DNA of 64,000 nucleotides from Yoonia rosea (GCF_900156505.1 NZ_FTPR01000001.1:1922001-1986000); one strand, 5' to 3'. Counted from the stretch's first letter, positions 26,724 to 36,568 are shown. Numbers and translations are program-made. The notes: a model not told the origin generated them from the sequence alone.

Positions 26724-27926
26724 TCAGAAAAGCCCACAATTGGGGATTGGATCAACTGCGTTGCCGTCGCTGGGCTGCCCTGACGCTCCAGTATTGTATT
26801 GTGCGAAATGCAGATGATGCGCCGTTGGACTATTCCATTGAACTATTGATCCAACAAGTTCACCGGCACCAATAGGCATTCCTTCGACTAATGTTGGTGC
26901 CGGGATTAGGTGCCAGTATTTTCTGAGCATTCCACCTGATCGTACCCAGACACCTTGTTTCTCTGGACTGCTGGGTGCTGAGACAGTGAAGATGCGATCA
27001 ACAACCCCTCCAGCCACGCTATAGACGGGCGTCCCCACAGGTGCGGCAATGTCAATGCCTGGATGGAAATCGTTTCGTGACCCCAGCCGTCTCCAACCGA
27101 AACGACTTGTTAGGGCAGAAACTAAGCTCGTGTCCGAAAAGAAGTCTACACAATGATTCCAGGCAATTGGCTCAAAGTTCGGAATCGTTGACCCGCTAGG
27201 CGGTTCGGTACTCGCATCGGTGTTTTTCCAGATCACGACGACAGTACAATGTGCTGGCCCGGCGGTCTTTATTAGGAGTTGTCCTCCTTCGCCCTCTGGC
27301 CCGATTTTGCACAGGTAATCCCCACCGCATCCACCACTACAAATCGTTTGAGTGCAACGTTTTTCGAGAAGATACCGTCCATCAGCTCGTTCTTCCCAGT
27401 ACGGCTTTGTAGTCCAGTTATGCGTTGAACACCTGCTCATTGTGTAAAAGGTTTCTCGGTGGTGATCGGTGTCTCCATCAAACTCCGAGAATTCGGGTTC
27501 GTCGCCCTTCAAAGATGTAAGCATTCTCTCAAGAGCGCCGATGACTTCCTCTTTCGAGTCAGCAATTTGGAAGTCTACGCTTATCAGCGGTCTGTTGGCC
27601 CTTCGATAGGCACTAACAATCTCCTGCGCTTTAGCAAGATCGTCCTCTTTGACCGAAAACAGCTCGAGGCTCTCAGTTCTTCCATCGTAGAGTTCAAGTA
27701 GTCCCTTTGCTATGTTTAGGACGGGATCAACCACTACTCGCTTTTTAGAACTATCTGATACCTGGGCATCAAGGTTCTGCATGGTTTCTTCGGAAATTTC
27801 GGAGGCAATTTCAGCTCCAGTAACTTTCTCGAGAATCTTGGTCGCCCTGTCTAGCGTGGCTCCGTCAGAAAAGAACTTAATATCTTCAAATTCTTTGATA
27901 ATCTCTTCTATCTGTTCTTGCGTCAT
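26724..27926 (-). CDS. Orphan M23 metallopeptidase without signal peptide
   Basis: 400 aa. The C-terminal LytM/lysostaphin-type domain (about 270-390) has all zinc and catalytic residues: H288-PGI-D292, the H339 of KYWHL, and H371-L-H373. Such domains cut peptide cross-bridges of peptidoglycan. Unusually the N-terminus is a charged helical region (MTQEQIEEIIKEFEDI, residues 1-140) with no signal peptide or membrane helix, and the middle holds eight cysteines (C166, C191, C196, C200, C206, C227, C259, C397), which suits an oxidising compartment. The gene is clearly AT-richer than its neighbours. Possibly a toxin or secreted effector; no immunity or secretion gene seen. Confidence 0.8.
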   Translation of the reverse strand: MTQEQIEEIIKEFEDIKFFSDGATLDRATKILEKVTGAEIASEISEETMQNLDAQVSDSSKKRVVVDPVLNIAKGLLELYDGRTESLELFSVKEDDLAKAQEIVSAYRRANRPLISVDFQIADSKEEVIGALERMLTSLKGDEPEFSEFDGDTDHHRETFYTMSRCSTHNWTTKPYWEERADGRYLLEKRCTQTICSGGCGGDYLCKIGPEGEGGQLLIKTAGPAHCTVVVIWKNTDASTEPPSGSTIPNFEPIAWNHCVDFFSDTSLVSALTSRFGWRRLGSRNDFHPGIDIAAPVGTPVYSVAGGVVDRIFTVSAPSSPEKQGVWVRSGGMLRKYWHLIPAPTLVEGMPIGAGELVGSIVQWNSPTAHHLHFAQYNTGASGQPSDGNAVDPIPNCGLF

Positions 27927-28195
27927 GTGCGCTCCAAAAATTGTGCGGTCAATAATCGACTTTCGTTAAAATTGTGTCCGTTACACTCTATCAATTTCCG
28001 TCATTCGAGCAATGGTATTACAAAGACGGACACTTCGTCGTCGAAGCCTCTCCTATCTTCCTTGGCCTAGGCTATCAGGTACGCGCAGGCGGCATGGCCA
28101 CTCTAAGCTTTTTCAAAGAAGCACAGGAGCTGACTTTCGAGTGCAGTGCAGCATCAGCCAATTTGGGCTCACTCCTGCCATTCCTCACAAACGAC
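27927..28195. other. AT-richer spacer between M23 gene and acs terminator
   Basis: 269 bp holding the promoter side of the M23 gene. A rightward GTG-initiated frame (27974-28243) reads through the acs terminator and lacks a ribosome-binding site, so it is not called as a gene. Nothing else recognised. Confidence 0.35.
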
Positions 28196-28221
28196 AAAGC
28201 CGCGCATCTTTGCGCGGCTTT
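28196..28221. terminator. Bidirectional terminator after acs
   Basis: Perfect 10-bp stem AAAGCCGCGC / GCGCGGCTTT with a 6-nt loop and A/T ends on both sides, 24 bp past the acs stop. Confidence 0.88.
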
Positions 28222-28244
28222 CTCATCTCAAAGACTGCGGTGAC

Positions 28245-30203
28245 TTAGCCGCGGTTCATCCGGTTCTCGATCAGATCATCCACAACAGATGGATCAGCCA
28301 GCGTCGAAGTATCCCCCAGCGCGCCGAAATCGTCCTCGGCGATCTTGCGCAGGATCCGCCGCATGATTTTGCCAGAGCGTGTCTTCGGTAGGCCGGGTGC
28401 CCATTGCAGCAGATCAGGTTTGGCAATCGGTCCGATCTCGGACCGGACCCAGACCTCGAGCTCTTTGCGGAGTTCATCCGATGGTTCTTCGCCGTTCATC
28501 AGCGTGACATAGGCATAAATTCCTTGCCCTTTGATGTCATGCGGGTAACCCACGACAGCCGCTTCGGCGACTTTTGCATGTGCGACCAGTGCGCTTTCCA
28601 CCTCGGCCGTGCCCATACGGTGACCCGAAACATTGATCACGTCATCGACGCGACCAGTGATCCAATAGTACCCGTCCTCATCGCGCTTACAGCCGTCACC
28701 GGTGAAGTAATAGTTCTTGTAGTCGCTGAAGTACGTCTTCTCGAAACGCGCGTGATCGCCCCAGACCGTGCGCATCTGGGCAGGCCAGCTATCCTTGATG
28801 CACAGCACACCTTCGGCGGCAGTGTCGTGAATTTCCTCGCCCGAGGTTGGTTCCAGAATAACGGGCTGGATGCCAAAGAAAGGCAATGTCGCCGAGCCCG
28901 GCTTGGTCGCGGTCGCGCCCGGAAGCGGGGTTAGCAAGTGACCGCCGGTTTCGGTTTGCCACCAAGTGTCGACGATGGGCGCCTTGCCCTTGCCAACAAC
29001 ATCGTTGTACCAGTTCCATGCTTCGGGGTTGATCGGTTCGCCCACGGTGCCCAGCACCTTGATGTCAGACAGGTCATACTTTTCGACAAAGCTGTTGCCC
29101 TGCGCCATCAAGGCGCGGATCGCGGTGGGGGCGGTATAGAACTGGTTGACCTTGTGCTTTTCGCACACAGCCCAGAAACGGCCCGCATCAGGATAGGTCG
29201 GCACGCCTTCGAACATGATCGTCGTGGCCCCATTGGCAAGCGGACCATAGACGATATAGCTGTGGCCGGTGACCCAACCCACATCGGCGGTACACCAGAA
29301 GATATCACCATCATGGTAGTCGAACGTGTATTGATGCGTCATCGACGCATAGACCAGATAGCCACCGCTGGAGTGCACCACGCCTTTGGGCTGGCCAGTA
29401 GAGCCGGATGTGTAAAGAATAAACAGCGGGTCTTCGGCGTTCATTTCCGCAGGCGGGCAATCGGCGCTGACCTTTTCTTCCATTTCATGCAGCCAGTAAT
29501 CGAGATCACTGCGCCACGCGATCTGCTGGCCGGTGCGCTTGACCACCAGACATTTCACATCGTTGTAATCGTTCAGCAGGGCCTGATTCACGCTGTCCTT
29601 GAGGTTGGTGACACGGCCACCGCGTGGTGCGCCGTCAGCGGTAATTACTACCTTGGCATCGCAGGCGTTGACGCGTGCGCCCAGCGCCTCGGCCGAGAAA
29701 CCCGCGAACACGATGGAATGGATCGCACCAATCCGCGCACAGGCCAGCATGGCATAGGCGGCCTCGGGGATCATCGGCAGGTACAGAACAACGCGGTCGC
29801 CTTTTCCGACGCCCATTTCCTTGAGCACATTCGCCATGCGCGAGGTCTTCTCATGGAGCATGTTGTAGGTGATGTGCAGCGCTTCATCATCGGGGCTGTC
29901 AGGCTCCCAGATTATGGCGGTCTGTTCGCCGCGCGCGGCAAGATGGCGGTCGATGCAGTTGGCACTGACGTTCAGCGTACCGTCTTCATACCATTTGATA
30001 TCAACCGCACCGGGGGCAAAGCTCGTGTTTTTGACACGCGTGTAGGGTTTGATCCAGTCGATCCGCTTACCATGCTCGCCCCAGAACGCCTCAGGATCAT
30101 TGATCGACGCGGCGTACATCGCATCATAAGTCGCCTTATCGGCATGGGCCGCTGCGGCCATTTCGGATGATGGTGGATAGGTTCCGGCTGATTGATCGGT
30201 CAT
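28245..30203 (-). CDS. acs: Acetyl-CoA synthetase
   Basis: 652-aa AMP-forming ligase activating acetate to acetyl-CoA. It shows the AMP-binding loop [15 protein letters not shown], the substrate region [16 protein letters not shown], and the C-terminal [14 protein letters not shown] with the lysine that protein acetyltransferases modify in homologues. GGGGGGA precedes the ATG. Monocistronic with its own terminator; the 217-bp upstream spacer contains an imperfect AT-rich area but no assigned promoter. Confidence 0.97.
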   Translation of the reverse strand: MTDQSAGTYPPSSEMAAAAHADKATYDAMYAASINDPEAFWGEHGKRIDWIKPYTRVKNTSFAPGAVDIKWYEDGTLNVSANCIDRHLAARGEQTAIIWEPDSPDDEALHITYNMLHEKTSRMANVLKEMGVGKGDRVVLYLPMIPEAAYAMLACARIGAIHSIVFAGFSAEALGARVNACDAKVVITADGAPRGGRVTNLKDSVNQALLNDYNDVKCLVVKRTGQQIAWRSDLDYWLHEMEEKVSADCPPAEMNAEDPLFILYTSGSTGQPKGVVHSSGGYLVYASMTHQYTFDYHDGDIFWCTADVGWVTGHSYIVYGPLANGATTIMFEGVPTYPDAGRFWAVCEKHKVNQFYTAPTAIRALMAQGNSFVEKYDLSDIKVLGTVGEPINPEAWNWYNDVVGKGKAPIVDTWWQTETGGHLLTPLPGATATKPGSATLPFFGIQPVILEPTSGEEIHDTAAEGVLCIKDSWPAQMRTVWGDHARFEKTYFSDYKNYYFTGDGCKRDEDGYYWITGRVDDVINVSGHRMGTAEVESALVAHAKVAEAAVVGYPHDIKGQGIYAYVTLMNGEEPSDELRKELEVWVRSEIGPIAKPDLLQWAPGLPKTRSGKIMRRILRKIAEDDFGALGDTSTLADPSVVDDLIENRMNRG

Positions 30204-30420
30204 GGCATGTCCCCCCTGATCACTTCTTCACGGCCGCGGGCATGCGCCCAACGGCTTCCTCGCCGTGCATCATGGCGAAAATGTGATCGAATCCAAGTCT
30301 CGTTGGGGACAACTTAGACGGTTTGTAAAAAGAGCACCGCCTGCAACGTTTCGTTAGTCAATATTTTTACATATGCCTTGCGCAACTCGGGCCGCCACGC
30401 GTTGCGGCAGCCCAAAGTGC

Positions 30421-30645
30421 TTATGCGTCGTGGCGGAATGTCATGCTGACCACATCAGCACGTGTCAGGCCTTTGGCGCGAAGCTCTTCTTCTGGAATGT
30501 CCGAGATTGCCTGCAGCGCCAGCGTCCGTGAATTGCTGACAGCCATATGCTCAAGCATAGAGCCAATTGCGCGAAGTGGTTTCATCACCAGTTCGATCAG
30601 AATTTCGCGGTTAGAAATCAGTGTGTTGTCGGGTTGGAGAGCCAT
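30421..30645 (-). CDS. DUF1127-like small protein
   Basis: 74 aa. The C-terminal half (ALQAISDIPEEELRAKGLTRADV) has the arrangement of DUF1127 proteins, short regulators found in many copies in alphaproteobacteria, some of which affect small-RNA maturation and phosphate or stress responses. The N-terminal part is helical. ATG 30645 has AGGTG upstream; a 13-residue in-frame extension is not supported. Confidence 0.7.
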   Translation of the reverse strand: MALQPDNTLISNREILIELVMKPLRAIGSMLEHMAVSNSRTLALQAISDIPEEELRAKGLTRADVVSMTFRHDA

Positions 30646-30789
30646 GTTGCACCTCGTGAATACGTGTTTGTCCTCCCAAGCCAAGAGTTAGGGTGGCAAC
30701 GACGGATCGGCAACGGCCAAAAACGCAAACCCACCATGCAGTTCTTGCATGATGGGCTATGTTTTCACGGCTTGAGGCTCAGAAATGCA

Positions 30790-31455
30790 TCACTTCTTGA
30801 CGGCAGCTTTCCCATCCCACGGGGCATCTGGAACAGTGACCGTCTTGGCACGTTTGGCTGCGGCAGGCTTTGCCGCTTCCGGTGCAGGCGTTGCGGCCCT
30901 GGGCTTTGGTGCAACCGGCGACGGTGCGGCCGCAACCGCCGGCTCGGCCTTTTGGGCCGCACGGGTAGTCTTGGCCTTCGGGGCCGCCTTTTTTGCGGCA
31001 GGCTTTGGCTTATCTGCCTTTGCCGGTGCAGGTGTTGGTGACGCTTTTGCCTGAACAGCAGGCGCAGGTGCGGGATTTACAGCTGCTTGCACCTCTGGCT
31101 TTGGCGCTGCTTTGGCAGGTTCCGGTGTCGCTACTTTCGCGACAGGTGCCGGTTTTGCGGCGGCCTTGGCGGCCGCTACTTTCTTGGGCGCAGACTTTTT
31201 GGACACCGCTTTTTTCGGTGCTGCCTTTTTGACGGCGGCCTTCGCTTTCTGGGTGGCCTTAGGCTTGGGTGTCGGGGCCTTTGCCTTGACGACAGGTTTT
31301 GCAGGCGCGGAGAGCATGCTGCCACTTATCAGTGCGCGCTGCGCCGCCACCATCTGGTCAATCATGGTATCCGTCAGGCGCATTTGCTGGCCGATCACAG
31401 CACTGGCGATCTGCATCCCCTGTGCCGTCATTGAAAGTGTAACTGCCGGTGTCAT
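30790..31455 (-). CDS. Lys/Ala/Pro-rich histone-H1-like protein with N-terminal helix
   Basis: 221 aa. Residues 1-48 form an amphipathic helical region (MTPAVTLSMTAQGMQIASAV) resembling short phasin-like or coiled-coil segments; the remaining 170 residues are low-complexity AAKPAxK repeats (KKAAPKKAVSKKSAPKK) like histone H1, AlgP or Hc1-type DNA-binding tails. The last ten residues (PDAPWDGKAAVKK) are less repetitive. GGGAG stands before the ATG. It may bind DNA or polyhydroxyalkanoate granules; neither is shown. An N-terminal oligomerisation helix plus a basic tail fits a nucleoid- or granule-associated protein. Confidence 0.7.
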   Translation of the reverse strand: MTPAVTLSMTAQGMQIASAVIGQQMRLTDTMIDQMVAAQRALISGSMLSAPAKPVVKAKAPTPKPKATQKAKAAVKKAAPKKAVSKKSAPKKVAAAKAAAKPAPVAKVATPEPAKAAPKPEVQAAVNPAPAPAVQAKASPTPAPAKADKPKPAAKKAAPKAKTTRAAQKAEPAVAAAPSPVAPKPRAATPAPEAAKPAAAKRAKTVTVPDAPWDGKAAVKK

Positions 31456-31535
31456 AATGGCTCCCTTTTTTGGCAAAACCCTACTTCAAGCCCAGTATAC
31501 ACGATATTTTTCGCAAACGCAGCATTATTCTGCAC

Positions 31536-31573
31536 CGCAGCAAAGGGATGCCGATAAACTCCCCTTTGCTGCG
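31536..31573. terminator. Hairpin after the beta-helix gene
   Basis: Perfect 12-bp stem CGCAGCAAAGGG / CCCTTTGCTGCG with a 14-nt loop, 10 bp past the stop of the leftward beta-helix gene. No T-tract follows, so it may stabilise the 3' end or work with Rho. Confidence 0.55.
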
Positions 31574-31583
31574 CGCTTGTGGC

Positions 31584-33872
31584 CTAGTCCGTCTGGTCCA
31601 TTCGCACAGAATAGCGCACCTGCCCTTTCACGGCTTGGCCCCAATTCAGATGAACATCGCGCAGGCTACTGCCCTGTTCACCCTCGGCCCAGGGCAGATC
31701 ATGCACGCGCGTGTTGCCAGCATTCGTAATCGCCCCATCCGGCATCACGCTTTCGACCGTCAGCGCGCGCCCCGCAAAGGGCAAGGCGGTGTCCGTTTCC
31801 ATCACCCAAGTCGTGGCCTCGGTTGCCTGCGTATGGGTCAGGACCGCCGGATTGGACACAGGCTCGTTCACATTGTGAAATGTGTTGCCGGTAAAGACAA
31901 AGCTGCGGGTCCGGCCGTAGTCCAGATCGGCAAAGGTCGTATCCACATGCTCGACCCGGTCAATGCGCCCATTGAGTGACCGGAACACATTGCCGATGAC
32001 AGCAAAGCCATTGATGAAATGGCCGGGCCCATAGGGTTTAATCACGATAAAATTGAACCAGTCCGCCACATCATTTGTCGTGAACATATTGCCTGTGATC
32101 GTCAGGCCGCCAAAGGAAAACTGCGTGCCAAAGGCCGGTGTGGCGTCATGCTCGTTTGTCCATTCAATAAAGTTGTTATCGCAATAGTTGCCGGTGAAAA
32201 TGCTCTTGGGGTTCGGCAAGGTCAGGACGATCCCGCCCATCCGCACGCCATTGACCTCATCATCACCGTGGAACCAGTGGTTACCCGTCATCAGGTTACC
32301 AGACCCTGCGAGCACGCAGAAATGTTTGAATTTGCTGGTGCGGTTGTCGCGGATTTTGACGTCGTTGGCATTGGCGTTGAACCCGATGCTCACGCGGTTC
32401 GCCACCGGCACGGCTTGTTCATCCGAAATCAACTGGCAGCGGTCAATCATCATACCCTGACAGCCACGCCCCGGCGACGTGATCCCGCGGTCTTTGGGCC
32501 GGTTGATGAAACAATCACGGACATGAAAGGTGAACCCGTCAGGCGCCAACATTATCCCGCTTGCAACGCCACGGCCCTGAAACTCGATATCGTCAAGGAT
32601 GAATTGGCTGAACTTCTCGTACCCTGAAAAATCAAGCATGTACTGAAAACGCGAAAAGGTGAAAACCTGCGTGCCCTCCGCATCAAAAAGTGGAAGGCTA
32701 AGCTCGAGTGACTGTGCCGCTTCATTGACCGAAGTCACATAAATCTCGCGGCCCACACCGTTGCCTTGCACCAAAGACCCCACGGGGATACTGGCGATAT
32801 TGACAACATTGGTCAGACGCTTGTCATCGCTGGCCGAATAAGTCGCTTGCGACGAGACCTCGACCGTATCCCAAGCCGCACCATCGGCAGGCTGGAACTG
32901 GCCGTTGCGGATCACACGGCGGGTTTCAAAGCGGGTGCGTGACGGGTCTGCGGCCTGCATATCAACCGGTTCGGTCAACAAAACGCGGCGCCCGCACAGA
33001 TCAAGCGAATCGTGATCGGCAAAATTGATCAGGGCTTGATAGGCCTTTTTGAACGCGACTTCTTCGTCCTGAAACGCCTTGAAATATGTGTCGTAATTAT
33101 AATCCTGCTGCAAAATAAAACGGTGTTCGGGCGCTTGGACAATCCGCCCCTCAAACTGGATACGGTTATCTATCGTGACACTGTTCGCCAAAAGATAATT
33201 GCCCGCAGGCACCATCACCGTTCGGCCATTTGCTGCGGCATCGGCGGCGTTGAACGCGGCACTATCGTCGGTAACGCCGTCCCCTTTGGCTCCGTAATCG
33301 CGCACATCGACCATACTCACCAGATCACGGGTAAACGCTCCCGTCACATCCGTGATCGTAATATCATCAAGCCGCACAACGCCGCCTGTCGGCCCTGTAA
33401 GGTCAATACCGAAATGGCCATATTCGGCACCGGTCCATACCAGATCAACACCGCCACGATCCGCCGTAGCGACAATGGCCGACACCTCAACCACCTGACC
33501 ATAGCTTGTCAGCTGCCGCGCGACACCGAACGTCGTGACACCTGCAAGCTCCACACCGCCACCCTCACCGGGCCAACCGGCAATCCGGACCGCTGGCATA
33601 GCGCCCGCAACCGCTTTGACCCGCGCGGTGATCTGCAAATAGCACCCGGGAATGATGGGTGTTTCACCCTTATAGCGTACCCGTTGTGTCGGGTCGATTT
33701 TCAGCAACTCAAGACATCCTGCGAAATCCTGATCTGCCGCAACGAACACACCGGACCCGCTCGCGGCGTAAGAGTCTGACCCGGGCGTGCCGTCCGTGCT
33801 CGACCAGAGCGCCAGACCGGCAGAAAACGGCAATGGATCGAAAACGATTCCGTCAGTGATAGCTTTGTTCAT
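31584..33872 (-). CDS. Large right-handed beta-helix protein (pectate-lyase-3-like)
   Basis: 762 aa. An N-terminal beta-sandwich of about 190 residues (SSTDGTPGSDSY start, then ARVKAVAGAMPAVRIAGWPG) resembles a carbohydrate-binding module; it is followed by the pectate-lyase-3/GH28-related signature DYGAKGDGVTDDSAAF (192-207) and a long parallel beta-helix with repeated TGN motifs (MTGNHWF, FTGNYCD, ITGNMFT, FTGNTFHN). No signal peptide. Proteins of this design are polysaccharide lyases, epimerases or phage-type tailspikes. AGGGG precedes the ATG. A strong terminator sits immediately upstream. Specific activity unknown. Confidence 0.78.
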   Translation of the reverse strand: MNKAITDGIVFDPLPFSAGLALWSSTDGTPGSDSYAASGSGVFVAADQDFAGCLELLKIDPTQRVRYKGETPIIPGCYLQITARVKAVAGAMPAVRIAGWPGEGGGVELAGVTTFGVARQLTSYGQVVEVSAIVATADRGGVDLVWTGAEYGHFGIDLTGPTGGVVRLDDITITDVTGAFTRDLVSMVDVRDYGAKGDGVTDDSAAFNAADAAANGRTVMVPAGNYLLANSVTIDNRIQFEGRIVQAPEHRFILQQDYNYDTYFKAFQDEEVAFKKAYQALINFADHDSLDLCGRRVLLTEPVDMQAADPSRTRFETRRVIRNGQFQPADGAAWDTVEVSSQATYSASDDKRLTNVVNIASIPVGSLVQGNGVGREIYVTSVNEAAQSLELSLPLFDAEGTQVFTFSRFQYMLDFSGYEKFSQFILDDIEFQGRGVASGIMLAPDGFTFHVRDCFINRPKDRGITSPGRGCQGMMIDRCQLISDEQAVPVANRVSIGFNANANDVKIRDNRTSKFKHFCVLAGSGNLMTGNHWFHGDDEVNGVRMGGIVLTLPNPKSIFTGNYCDNNFIEWTNEHDATPAFGTQFSFGGLTITGNMFTTNDVADWFNFIVIKPYGPGHFINGFAVIGNVFRSLNGRIDRVEHVDTTFADLDYGRTRSFVFTGNTFHNVNEPVSNPAVLTHTQATEATTWVMETDTALPFAGRALTVESVMPDGAITNAGNTRVHDLPWAEGEQGSSLRDVHLNWGQAVKGQVRYSVRMDQTD

Positions 33873-33890
33873 GAAATGGCCCCTGAAGCT

Positions 33891-33921
33891 GAAAAACAAA
33901 AGGCCCGGCGCAAACCGGGCC
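33891..33921 (-). terminator. Intrinsic terminator 19 bp before the beta-helix start
   Basis: Reading leftward: GGCCCGG-TTTGCG-CCGGGCC followed by TTTTGTTTTT. It stops transcripts from the DUF4864 gene and lies directly before the ribosome-binding site of the beta-helix gene, leaving no space for a promoter in between. A small palindrome CACCG-TTA-CGGTG lies at 33967-33979. Confidence 0.85.
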
Positions 33922-33993
33922 ACCTGTGCAAGGGGATAACGTCAAGATATAAACAGCGCCTTGGAGCACCGTTACGGTGTGTGGCGCAACAGG

Positions 33994-34395
33994 TTAGGCC
34001 CCGACATCGGGTGCGGGCAATAAGCGTACACCGTTGATCTGCCAACCCTGTGCTGTCTCGATCATCTGATAGTCCAGAATATGCAGAGCACCCTGCGCAT
34101 CGCGCACCATCACCTTCTGCCAGACCATGCCGCCCAAATCGCGCAATTCCAGGAACCGCACATCAGCATTGTCCCAGACCATCGGATAGCCCTGCTGGAC
34201 CATCATGCCGAAATTTCCGGGATCGCCGAACAGGCGCTTGATATTGGGGCTGGCGTATTCCCATGCCTCGGAGATGTCGCGTTCGTTAAAGGCGTCCAGC
34301 TGGTTGCCAATCACGCTCTCGATCGCGTCACCATCCTGCGCAAAAGCAGCAGTGGCTGCCACCCAGAACCCGAAAACGAATGCCAAAATGCGCAT
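33994..34395 (-). CDS. DUF4864-type periplasmic protein
   Basis: 133 aa. A signal peptide (MRILAFVFGFWVAATAAFA, cleaved before QDG) is followed by a DUF4864 domain: a cystatin/NTF2-like fold with IGNQLDAFNERDISEAWEYA and LHILDYQMIETAQGWQING. Function of the family is unknown. AGGAGGG stands eight bases before the ATG. Encoded downstream of lysS on the same strand and followed by a terminator. Confidence 0.82.
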   Translation of the reverse strand: MRILAFVFGFWVAATAAFAQDGDAIESVIGNQLDAFNERDISEAWEYASPNIKRLFGDPGNFGMMVQQGYPMVWDNADVRFLELRDLGGMVWQKVMVRDAQGALHILDYQMIETAQGWQINGVRLLPAPDVGA

Positions 34396-34464
34396 GATCC
34401 GCGCCCTCCTAAGCTGTCTCTTCATAGAAGATACGCAGGAAAGCGCGGATTAGTTTCAATTATC

Positions 34465-36036
34465 TTATGCGGCGGCCAATTGCTGTTCGATGAGGGCGAT
34501 GGTTTCATCCACACCGTAAAGCGCAATGAAGCCGCCAAAACGTGGCCCTTGTGAAGCGCCCAAAAGCACCTCGTAGAGTGCGGTGAACCAATTACGCAGC
34601 GGCTCGAACCCATGCTCTTTGCCAACGGCAAAGACCATCGTTTGCAGCTCTTCTGCATCCAGACCGCCATCCCACACTTTCAGGCGTTCCGCCAGATCGG
34701 TCAGCGCCGCGCGCTCCTGATCGGTTGGTGCGCGGTACACTTTGGTGGGCTTCACAAAGTCGTTGTAATAGCGCACGGCAAAGCCCGCCGCCTGATCCAT
34801 CTGCGGGTTTTTCTCGGCAGAGGCGTCAGGCGCATAACGCTGGATAAAGCCCCAAAGCGTGTCTTTGTCCTCGGCACCAGACACGGACGCGAGGTTCAAA
34901 AGCATCGCAAAAGGCACCACCATGTCTGAGGCAGGCACATTATGTCCGTGAATGTGGAACACCGGATTATTGGCGCGGCCTGCATCATCCTGAGTGGCAT
35001 AGGCGCGCAACTGCTGGTGATACTCGTCCACTGCCTTAGGGATCACATCAAAATGCATCCGCTTGGCCGTCTTTGGCTTAAGATACATGAAGTAGCTCAG
35101 GCTCTCGGTTGAGGCATAGGTCAGCCACTCATCAATCGAAATGCCGTTGCCGGAAGATTTGGAAATCTTCTGACCCTTCTCATCCAGAAACAGCTCATAC
35201 GAAAAATGGTTCGGCTTGCGCCCACCCAAAATCTCGCAAATCCGGTCATAGATCGCGGTATTTGTGGCGTGTTCCTTGCCGTACATCTCGAAATCAACAT
35301 CCAAAGCAGCCCAGCGCGCACCGAAATCCGGCTTCCACTGCAATTTCACATTGCCGCCCGTCACAGGCAGGGTCCATTCGCGCCCATCAGGGTCGTCGAA
35401 AGTCACCTCACCCTTTTCACCATCCACGTGCTTCATTGGCACATAAAGTACACGCCCGGTCTCAGGATGGATCGGCAGGAAGATGGAATAGGTCTCTTGA
35501 CGCTCTTCGCGCAGGGATTTCAGCATGACCTTCATAATGTCATCATAACGGGCCGCAGCGCGCAGCAGAATCTCATCAAACTGGCCTGTTTGATAAAATT
35601 CACGGGCTGAATAGAATTCGTAATCAAACCCGAAAGTATCCAAGAAGCGCCGCAACATGGCATTGTTGTGATGGCCAAAGCTCTCATGCGTTCCAAAGGG
35701 ATCAGGCACCGATGTCAGCGGCTTATGCATATGCTCGGCCAGCATCTCTTGCTGGGGCACATTGCCGGGAACCTTGCGCATCCCGTCCAGATCGTCGGAA
35801 AAACAGATCAGTTTGGTGGGAATATCCGAAATCACCTCGAACGCGCGGCGGATCATCGTTGTGCGCAGTACTTCGCCAAACGTTCCGATATGCGGCAAAC
35901 CCGATGGGCCATAGCCTGTCTCAAACAGGACATACCCCTTTTCGGGTGCCCTGTTTTCATACCGTTTGAGCAATGCGCGCGCCTCTTCAAAGGGCCAGGC
36001 CTTCGACGTCATCGCTGCTTCACGCATAGTGCTCAT
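34465..36036 (-). CDS. lysS: Lysyl-tRNA synthetase, class I
   Basis: 523 aa (LysK type). This is the archaeal-like class I enzyme used by most alphaproteobacteria in place of class II LysRS. Signature sequences are [19 protein letters not shown] (HIGH region) and [14 protein letters not shown] (KMSKS equivalent). The C-terminal domain is all-helical. The start [12 protein letters not shown] has three possible ATGs within nine codons and only weak ribosome-binding sites; the first is given. Divergent from the TerB-like gene. Confidence 0.95.
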   Translation of the reverse strand: MSTMREAAMTSKAWPFEEARALLKRYENRAPEKGYVLFETGYGPSGLPHIGTFGEVLRTTMIRRAFEVISDIPTKLICFSDDLDGMRKVPGNVPQQEMLAEHMHKPLTSVPDPFGTHESFGHHNNAMLRRFLDTFGFDYEFYSAREFYQTGQFDEILLRAAARYDDIMKVMLKSLREERQETYSIFLPIHPETGRVLYVPMKHVDGEKGEVTFDDPDGREWTLPVTGGNVKLQWKPDFGARWAALDVDFEMYGKEHATNTAIYDRICEILGGRKPNHFSYELFLDEKGQKISKSSGNGISIDEWLTYASTESLSYFMYLKPKTAKRMHFDVIPKAVDEYHQQLRAYATQDDAGRANNPVFHIHGHNVPASDMVVPFAMLLNLASVSGAEDKDTLWGFIQRYAPDASAEKNPQMDQAAGFAVRYYNDFVKPTKVYRAPTDQERAALTDLAERLKVWDGGLDAEELQTMVFAVGKEHGFEPLRNWFTALYEVLLGASQGPRFGGFIALYGVDETIALIEQQLAAA

Positions 36037-36148
36037 GGTTCATCTCACATTCTAAGGGCAAGTCATTGTGACCGCCGCAACGCGCACTCCCTATTGCGAG
36101 ACAGCCGAGGCGTCAATAAATGTGGCATCAGATGTAAAGGAATTCCCG

Positions 36149-36568
36149 ATGCTTGAAGACGCCCCAATGACCGCGCAAGACGCCCTTGCCGCCCTGATGA
36201 TCGCGGTATCCGCGTCGGATGAAAACATCCGCACTGCCGAGCTTGTGAAAATAAACAGCGCGATCAATAACTTGCCTGTTTTCTCGGACTATGACCTCGA
36301 ACGTCTGCCGCGCATGTCGAGAATGGTCTTCTCATTGCTTGAGCAGGAAGACGGTCTTGAGGCGCTTTTCGGCCTGATCCGTGACGCCCTGCCCGAGCGC
36401 CTTTATGAGACCGCCTATGCGCTTTCTTGTGATGTCGCTGCCGCGGACGGACTCATTGTTGGCACCGAAGTCCGCATGCTGGAAGAGATTCGCGAAGAAC
36501 TGAACCTTGATCGCCTGCACGCCGCTGCGATCGAACGCGGATCACGCGCACGCCACATGACGCTTTGA
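36149..36568 (+). CDS. TerB-like helical protein
   Basis: 139 aa, mostly helical, with the TerB-type layout of two similar halves (DALAALMIAVSASDENIRTAE and ETAYALSCDVAAADGLIVGTE), each with an acidic loop between helices. TerB-family proteins bind divalent cations and are linked to tellurite resistance and membrane stress, but many are stand-alone. AAAGGA stands eight bases before the ATG. No other ter gene is nearby. Confidence 0.75.
   Translation: MLEDAPMTAQDALAALMIAVSASDENIRTAELVKINSAINNLPVFSDYDLERLPRMSRMVFSLLEQEDGLEALFGLIRDALPERLYETAYALSCDVAAADGLIVGTEVRMLEEIREELNLDRLHAAAIERGSRARHMTL

Noticed and set aside
27974..28243. 89-codon rightward ORF between M23 gene and acs
   Set aside because: GTG start without ribosome-binding site, and the frame reads through the acs terminator hairpin.
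26657..28250. Prophage or integrated island around the M23 gene
   Set aside because: Only one gene with shifted composition; no integrase, tRNA target, attachment repeats or structural phage genes seen.
28938..30170. 410-codon rightward frame opposite acs
   Set aside because: Antisense to a confidently assigned enzyme; codon pattern mirrors acs third positions.
30785..31434. Gly/Leu-rich rightward frames opposite the Lys/Ala/Pro-rich gene
   Set aside because: Antisense frames of a low-complexity gene are always long and repetitive; no start signals.
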